Shown here: positions 56,518-64,000 of the stretch, one piece after another | Layout: each line of letters opens with the position of its first letter | How positions within the stretch are numbered: position 1 is the stretch's first letter | Assembly: GCA_032207245.1 (NCBI GenBank) | Contig: CM063504.1 | Coordinates: 82,729,844 to 82,793,843 of the forward strand | Direction: 5' to 3' | Length of the DNA stretch: 64,000 nucleotides | Source of the DNA: Pardosa pseudoannulata | Taxonomy: Eukaryota; Arthropoda; Arachnida; Araneae; Lycosidae | The notes under the pieces: model-generated | The model's database searches: none | Told to the model about the DNA's origin: nothing | What the model saw: the letters and a program-made list of their open reading frames with translations, nothing else | Translations under genes and position numbers: made by a program

Positions 56518-56750
56518 TGTTGCAATTTTAAGAAAGTACATATTTAAAATTTTAACTTTAGAAAAAAAATATTTAAATAACATTTTACTAATTTTTACTT
56601 CTGTGCTGCGCATTCAGTAACATTTCCAAAAGCTGAAAGATTTTTTTTACATTCAATAAAAGTTGTATCCGTTTAATTTATAGTTAATTTATACTTCATT
56701 ATTTCATAACAAGTTAAAAACTGATAAAATATATTCTTTGTTCTTATTTT
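56518..56750 (-). repeat. right arm of the inverted repeat in spacer 1
   Basis: Inverted copy of 55505-55745. Absent from the matching place in spacer 2, where CAATTTTTTTGATTCTTACA runs straight into AAATCTCCGG. Confidence 0.8.
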
Positions 56751-57720
56751 TAAATCTCCGGAAATTGCTGAATCGTTTAAAAGAAACCCCATTGAAATAT
56801 TCAAAATTGAACCTGTTAAACTACACAATCTTTGTATATAATATCATAGGGTTTAAGGCAAGTATAAAAGCTTTAAATGCATTTTACTAAAAAATGATGG
56901 TTTTTCAACTTGCGCACACTCTAAATAAAAAACTATTGCATATATGGAAATCAAATTTTCACAGTAAATACATTATACATCTATGATAAACTCCACCAAC
57001 CTTTCTCGTTATTGTTTATTTCATTATATAATCATTTTATATATAAGTGTTTATAAAAAAATTTAAAAATAAATTAATAAATAAATAAATAATTCAATTT
57101 CTAAGTATAATATTTCTCATATTTTTTAAAAGTTTAAATAGGTGGATAATGATATCTTGTAACAAATAGAAGGTTAGGAAGATTATCCTTCTATCGGCTA
57201 TAGAAGAAAACGCCAGTCAGCTTCCAGATCTCGGAGAAGTAGTATCATATTTATTTTGTCTTTAAAAAATATTTTATGTATTAATTATTTGTAGCTAATT
57301 ATTTGTTTTGTGGCTCAGTAAGTTTTAAATATATAATTTTTTAAGGTATCGATGTTTGAGTATTTTTTTCTTTAAAATCTTCTTTTTCACAACCTAATAA
57401 TTATTGCTTACCAAAAAGCAAAAATTATTAATGAAACTCATTTTGTGTTATAAATCTGCGCACAGCATGTCAGAAAACTTTTAAATTTTTTAAACAAGCT
57501 TTCCCTTTTCACATCATATAAAAAGTTCTTATTTTTTAGAAACAAAGTCAACTCAGTAAATCTAATAAAATAAAAATTGAAGAAATACTGAAAATACCAT
57601 TATTTGCTATAATAATTAGAAAAGCTATCATAAGGTGAAAAATAAGAAAATTTTTTTTATTTAAAGTTGATTTTAAATATGATCGCTTAATGATATTTAA
57701 GCTATTTTTTTTTCAAAAAT

Positions 57721-58623
57721 ATGGATGTGGCGTGTGAGTCTTTTTAGTAAGGAACTCTGTTACATAGCGAATTAAATGTGTCATACCTTCTAAAGATATT
57801 ATAAATCGTTGTAATCTGAAAATGTGTCTGTTTTGACCTATCATATGTGTCTAAATATGGATGTGGCATGTGAGTCTTTTTAGTTAGGAACTCTGTTGCA
57901 TAGCGAATTAAATGTGTCATACCTTCTAAAGATGTTATATAAATCGTTGTAATCTGAAAATGTGTCTGTTTTGACCTATCGTAAGTGTCTAAATATGGAT
58001 GTGGCAGGAGAGTCTTTTTAGTTAGGAACACTGCTACATAGCTAATTAAAGATGTTATACCTTCCAAAGGTGTTATGAATCGGTGTAATCTGAAAATGTG
58101 TCTGTTTTAACCTATCATAAATTTCTAAATATGGATGTGGCATGTGAGTCTTTTTAGTTAGGAACTCTGTTACATAGCGAATTAAATGTGTCATACCTTC
58201 TAAAGATGTTATAAATCGTTGTAATCTGAAAATGTGTCTGTTTTGACCTATCGTAAGTGTCTAAATATGGATGTGGCAGGAGAGTCTTTTTAGTTAGGAA
58301 CACTGCTACATAGCTAATTAAAGATGTTATACCTTCCAAAGGTGTTATAAATCGGTATAATCTGAAAATGTGTCTGTTTTGACCTATCGTAAATGTCTAA
58401 ATATGGATGTGGCAGGAGAGTCTTTTTAGTTAGGAACACTGCTACATAGCTAATTAAAGATGTTATACCTTCCAAAGGTGTTATAAATCGTTGTAATCTG
58501 AAAATGTGTCTGTTTTGACCTATCGTAAGTGTCTAAATATGGATGTGGCAGGAGAGTCTTTTTAGTTAGGAACACTGCTACATAGCTAATTAAAGATGTT
58601 ATACCTTCCAAAGGTGTTATAAA
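57721..58623 (+). repeat. satellite B, first block (136-bp monomer)
   Basis: ATGGATGTGGC at 57721, 57857, 57995, 58131, 58267, 58403 and 58539. About 6.6 monomers; joins satellite A directly at 58623/58624. Open frames on the minus strand here are a by-product of the repeat. Confidence 0.95.
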
Positions 58624-60410
58624 GCATTTCCAGACAAATATCAATGAGATAGAAGTATCACATTTTCAGGTAAATGTCGCTATGCTGATCGTCCAATATA
58701 GCTTTAAACACGAGAACGAAGAACAGTGTTCAGTAGTTTTTGGCTTGTTATGAAATAATGAATGAAGTACAAATGAAATATTAGTAATAACTGAACTGCT
58801 CGTTGTGGTAAGAACTATTTTAATTACAAGCTGATGGGTATTAAAACACTGCTATGTATTTTTAAACTTTGTTTTATATAACAATTCAATGAGATAAAAA
58901 TATCGCATTTTCAGACAAATATCTATGAGATAGAAGTATGACATTTTAAGGCAAATGTCCCTAAGCTGATCGTCCACTATAGCTTTAAACACGAGAACGA
59001 AGAACAGTGTTCAGTAGTTTTTGGTTTGTTGTGAAATAATGAATGAAATACAAATGAAATATTAATAATAACGGAATTGCTCGTTGTGGTAATAACTACA
59101 TTAATAACAAGGTGATGGGTATTAAAACATTGCTATTTATTTTTATTCTTTGTTTTATATAAGAATTCAAGAGATAAGAATATCGCATTTCCAGACAAAT
59201 ATCGATGAGATAGAAGTATCACATTTTCAGGTAAATGTCGCTATGCTGAACGTCCACTGTAGCCTTAAACACACGAGCGAAGAGCATTTTTAACTGCTTT
59301 TGGCTTGTTACGAAATAATGAATGAAATACGAATGAAATATTAATAATAACCAAATTGCTCATTGTGGTAAGAATTCTATCAATTAAAAGGTGATGGGTA
59401 TTAAAACACTGCTATTTATTTTTAAATCTTTGCTTTATATAACAATTCAATGAGATAAAAATATCGCATTTTCAGACAAATATCAATGAGATAGAAGCAT
59501 CACATTTTCAGGCAAATATCGCTATGCTGAACGTCCAATATAGCCTTAAACACGAGAACGAAGAACAATGTTCAGTAGTTTTTGGCTTGTTATGAAATAA
59601 TGAATGAAGTACAAATGAAATATTAGTAATAATTGAATTGATCGTTGTGGTAAGAATTATATCAATTACAAGGTGATGGGTATTAAAAAACTGCTATTTA
59701 TTTTTAATCTTTGTTTTATATAACAATTCAATGAGATAAAAATATCGCATTTTAAGACAAATATCTATGAGATAGAAGCACCACATTTTCAAGCAAATAT
59801 CGCTATGCTGATCGTCCAATATAGCCTTAAACAAGAGAACAAAGAACAATGCTCAGTAGTTTTTGGCTTGTTATGAAATAATGAATGAAGTACAAATGAA
59901 ATATTAGTAATAATTGAATTGATCGTTGTGGTAAGAATTATATCAATTACAAGGTGATGGGTATTAAAAAACTGCTATTTATTTTTAATCTTTGTTTTAT
60001 ATAACAATTCAATGAGATAAAAATATCGCATTTTAAGACAAATATCTATGAGATAGAAGCACCACATTTTCAAGCAAATATCGCTATGCTGAACGTCCAA
60101 TATAACCTTAAACACGAAAACGAAGAACAATGTTCATTAGTTTTCGGCTTGTTATGAAATAATGAATGAAGTAGAAATGAAATATTAGTAATAACCGAAT
60201 TCTTTGTTGCGGTAAAAAAATATATTAGTTACAAGGGGATGGATATTAAAACACCGTTATTTTTTCTTAGTTTTATTTCACCTTTCAATGAAATAGAAAT
60301 ATCGCATTTTCAGACATATCTCGCCCAGTTGAACGTTTACTGTAGCCTTAAATATAAGAACGACAAAAAAATTTCATTAGGTTTTAACTTGTTATGAAAT
60401 AATGAAGTAT
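58624..60410 (+). repeat. satellite A, second block
   Basis: Landmarks at 58891, 59171, 59452, 59733, 60014 and 60290 (280, 281, 281, 281, 276). Starts in mid-monomer at the satellite B junction. Confidence 0.92.
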
Positions 60411-61221
60411 AAATTAACTATAAATTAAACGGATTCAACTTTTATTAAATATAAAAAATCTTTCAGCTTTTGAAAATGTTACTGAATGCGCCGAAAAGAA
60501 GTAAAAAATTAGTAAAATGTACTGAAAATTAGATATATTTTTTCTAAAGTTAAAATGTTGAATATGTACTCGCTTACAATTGCAACTTTATTCTAAATTG
60601 TGGATAAAAATATCACAGGTAATGTATGTTTAAAAGTATCAGTGCCAACCAGAAACTAAAATAAATTATTTTAAAAGTACTGATATATTTTAGAAAATTA
60701 GATAACTAACATGATAGAAAGTAGTAGATTTTTAAGCATTTGAAGAGGTATAAAATTGTTCATTGACAGTTCATTAAATTTAGGTTGAATTTGAAGCTTT
60801 TAAATGATTTTAAATTTTGGGAAAATTTTATAAAAATGTATATAATAGTTCAATAGTAATCATGCATTCAAGGTCGAAAAAACACTAATTTTGAAATTGA
60901 CTTTAAGGATTAAATTTTCCATTTGTTTTCTATGAATCAGATAATATGTTTTTCTTTGTAATTCACTGAATTCTATTCATATTTAAAAAAAAAAATTTTT
61001 TTTTGAACTGAACAAAAACTGATTATTTTTTTCATATATATGTATTTTCTTGTCAAATGGTTATTTTGAAAAGTTTACGGATGTTGATACCTTTTAAGTC
61101 TTCTGGTTTCCAAAATCAATACTAAACATATTACTTAAAAAAAACTGAATTTATTACTATACATTTTAATATGAATTTTTCTATGATATATTTTATTTGT
61201 AATCACATTTTTCCCGAAAAC

Positions 61222-61225
<4 letters not shown>

Positions 61226-61269
<44 letters not shown>
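61226..61269. repeat. poly(A) run, spacer 2
   Basis: Counterpart of 56354-56409. Confidence 0.9.
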
Positions 61270-61271
<2 letters not shown>

Positions 61272-61590
61272 GCGCTTTTTTAATGTTTTGGAGCTGAGTG
61301 GACTCAAATCCCAGGAAGGGATCAAGGGGACACATTAATTTTAAATCTTCAAAAATACAATTTTTTTGATTCTTACATTTAAATCTCCGGAAATTGCTGG
61401 ATCTTTTAAAAGAAACCACATTGAAATATTCAAAATAAACCTGTTAAACTACACGCTTTTAAGGAAACTATAAAAGCTTTAAATGTACTTTATTGAAAAT
61501 TGCTTTTTTTTTCAACTTGCGTACACTCTAAATAAAAAACTATCGCATGTATTGATTTTAAATTTTCACAGTAAATACATTATAGATCTA

Positions 61591-62310
61591 CTAGCATATA
61601 GCCCGTCATATGACGGGATCAGTAAAATTTTTAATTTCCCAGAATTGTAAAGTACCTTACGAAGCAGGTAATAAAATGGTTTGTGTTTTGGCTGAGAATT
61701 ATCTGGTACACTCTCAATAATGTGTTTATCTTCATACTTCTCTAAAGTCTCCCTACATTGTGAATGCAGTTTAGAATCACGCTGAATTCATTTAGTCAAA
61801 CCGTGTAGTTATGTATAAAAAACAAACACACAAACAAACAAACTTCTTAATTTTCAAAGATATATATCTTAAACGCTAGATATTTATTAGTCCGCGAAAT
61901 AGACTCCCAGACTTTTAGGAAAAGAATTTGTTGTTCATACCGGTGATAAAATTTTCATTGCAATAAAAAATAATCGATGATTCAATTTAAAATTATCCCC
62001 TATATACTTAATCTATTATTTAATACAAATATAAAAGAAAATTATTTGCTTAATATGTAAGTTCAGCGATAAAACGTATGAAAATAATGCACGCGATATT
62101 TGAATAATTCAAAATAAGAAATGATTATATGAGATGGTTAAAGGAATGACGTCATAATGCTAGAAAAATTGTAATTTTTACCTATTTATTATGTGGATAA
62201 ATTGATAAATTTAATCGCCTGCTCTTAACCGGGGAATCCATTCCAGGTCCAACCGCTTCATAAATTGGTGGACAGACGGACAGATAACTTAGGCTATTAT
62301 TATATAGGGG
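61591..62310 (+). mobile_element. unclassified element, copy 3, with known empty site
   Basis: Begins CTAGCATATAGCCCGTCATA, ends CTATTATTATATAGGGG. The uninterrupted site is present near 56978-56990 (CATCTATGATAA). Comparison shows insertion between ATCT and ATGATAA with no or 1 bp of target duplication. Confidence 0.75.
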
Positions 62311-63054
62311 ATGATAATCTCTACCAACCTTTTTCGTTGTTCTTTATTTCATTATGTAATTATTTTATGTATAAGTGTTTATAAAATAATTAAAGAATAA
62401 ATTAGTAAATAAATAAATAATTCAATTTCCAAGTATAACATTTCTCATATTTTTTTAAAAGTTTAAATAGGTGGATAATGATATCTTGTAACAAATAGAA
62501 GGTTAGGAAGGTTATCCTTCTATTGGCTATAGAAGAAAACGTCAGTCAACTTCCAGATCTCGGAGAAGTAGTATCATATTTATTTTGTCTTTAAAAAATA
62601 TTTTATGTATTAATTATTTGTAGCTAATTATTTGTTTTGTGGCTCAGTAGGTTTTAAATATATAATTTTTTAAGGTAGTCGATGTTTGAGTTTTTTTTTC
62701 TTTAAAATCTTTTTTGTCACAACCTAATAATTATTACTTACCAAAAAAGAAAAAAATATTAATGAAACTCATTTTGTGTTATAAATCTGCGCACACCATG
62801 TCAGAAAACTTTTAAATTTTTTAAACAAGCTTTCCCTTTTCACAACATATAAAAAGTTCTTATTTTTTAGAAACAAAGTAAAATCAGTAAATCTAATGAA
62901 ATAAAAATTGAGAAGAAACACTGAAAATTCCATTATTTGGTATAATAATTAAAAAAGTTATCATAAGGTAAAAAATAAGAAAAAAAATTATATTTAAAGT
63001 TGCTTTTAAATATGATCGCTTAATGATATTTAAGCTATTTTTTTTTTCAAAAAT

Positions 63055-64000
63055 ATGGATGTGGTGTGTGAGTCTTTTTAGTTAGGAACTCTGCTACATA
63101 GCGAATTAAATGTGTCATACCTTCTAAAGATATTATAAATCGTTGTAATCTGAAAATGTGTCTGTTTTGACCTATCATATGTGTCTAAATATGGATGTGG
63201 CATGTGAGTCTTTTTAGTTTGGAACTCTGTTACATAGCGAATTAAATGTGTCATACCTTCTAAAGGTGTTATAAATGGATGTAATTTGAAAATGTGTCTG
63301 TTTTGACCTATCGTAAGTGTCTAAATATGGATGTGGCAGGAGAGTCTTTTTAGTTAGGAACATTGCTACATAGCTAATTAAAGATGTTATACCTTCCAAA
63401 GGTGTTATGAATCGGTGTAATCTGAAAATGCGTCTGTTTTGACCTATCGTAAGTGTCTAAATATGGATGTGGCAGGAGAGTCTTTTTAGTTAGGAACACT
63501 GCTACATAGCTAATTAAAGATGTTATACCTTCCAAAGGTGTTATAAATCGGTATAATCTGAAAACGTGTCTGTTTTGACCTATCGTAAGTGCCTAAATAT
63601 GGATGTGGCAGGAGAGTCTTTTTAGTTAGGAACACTGCTACATAGCTAATTAAAGATGTTATACCTTCCAAAGGTGTTATAAATTGATGTAATCTGAAAA
63701 TGTGTCTGTTTTGACCTATCGTAAGTGTCTAAATATGGATGTGGCAGGAGAGTCTTTTCAGTTAGGAACACTGCTACATAGCTAATTAAAGATGTTATAC
63801 CTTCCAAAGGTGTTATAAATCGGTGTAATCTGAAAATGTGTCTGTTTTGACCTATCGTAAGTGCCTAAATATGGATGTGGCAGGAGAGTCTTTTTAGTTA
63901 GGAACACTGCTACTTAGCTAATTAAAGATGTTATACCTTCCAAAGGTGTTATAAATCGGTGTAATCTGAAAGTGTGTTTGTTTAGACCTATCATAACTGT
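63055..64000 (+). repeat. satellite B, second block, runs off the window
   Basis: ATGGATGTGGC at 63055, 63191, 63327, 63463, 63599, 63735 and 63871, exactly 136 bp apart. Confidence 0.95.

Larger units (their letters stand above)
55746..57720. other. spacer 1 between satellite A and satellite B
   Basis: About 2 kb, repeated at 60591-63054. Contains a 55-bp A run (56354-56409), then CTGCGCTTTTTTTAATG, and the right inverted arm 56518-56750. Confidence 0.7.
60411..63054. other. spacer 2 between satellite A and satellite B
   Basis: Second copy of 55560-57720, differing by loss of the right inverted arm and by the 720-bp insertion at 61591. Confidence 0.8.

Noticed and set aside
57744..58644. 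Related minus-strand frames beginning MEGITSLISYV (also 63214-63399)
   Set aside because: They lie in satellite B, whose 136-bp period is not a multiple of three. The frames are chance by-products and shift between monomers.
54100..60410. CRISPR-like regular repeats
   Set aside because: Repeats are long (281 bp) tandem monomers without short conserved repeats and unique spacers; the genome is eukaryotic.

Overview
This is a strongly AT-rich, intron-rich, repeat-laden piece of an animal nuclear genome. Small exons, a ribosomal-protein gene carrying intronic snoRNAs, tRNA-derived SINEs, pogo/Tigger, hAT and mariner relics and a Gypsy relic fit an arthropod. A spider or other chelicerate is my best guess, but nothing here proves it.

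Genes. (1) 0.27-9.73 kb, minus strand: the 5' seven coding exons of the mitochondrial ATP synthase alpha subunit. They run from the presequence through the P-loop to the DDLSKQ segment (317 codons); the 3' exons lie before base 1. (2) 16.2-28.65 kb, plus strand: a complete ribosomal protein L6 (eL6) gene, five coding exons, 267 codons. (3) 33.2-34.7 kb, minus: an intact 507-aa jockey-type ORF1 (zinc-knuckle nucleic-acid-binding protein) with no reverse transcriptase beside it. (4) 39.3-40.5 kb, minus: the main coding exon of an SLC35G1-like EamA/DMT ten-helix transporter.

Most striking region. The RPL6 introns form a snoRNA nursery. The 6-kb last intron carries two alternating box C/D snoRNA families: eight copies of family A, whose guide matches a conserved 28S rRNA segment, and nine of family B, one of them degenerate. 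Part of this is a tandem array with a period of about 296 bp. An H/ACA-like RNA candidate is present twice (introns 2 and 5 by protein exon order below), and a further duplicated structured segment lies in the array.

The remainder is accessory DNA. 5-7 kb: mariner relic and a SINE in ATP synthase intron 1. 10-13.6 kb: hAT and Gypsy relics. 18-20.2 kb: SINE, a two-ended unclassified element and an LTR-like segment in the RPL6 intron. 30.4-32.1 kb: direct repeats and a perfect hairpin. 36.5-38.3 kb: hAT-like MITE and a tandem duplication. 41.6-47.6 kb: a dense run of DNA transposons with recognisable TIRs and TSDs. 48.4-51.8 kb: 520-bp, 150-bp and 77-bp tandem repeats. 53.2-54.0 kb: a pogo-like MITE. 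54.1-64.0 kb: a higher-order satellite in which blocks of a 281-bp monomer and of a 136-bp monomer alternate, separated by a spacer of about 2 kb; the second spacer copy carries a 720-bp insertion whose empty site is preserved in the first copy.
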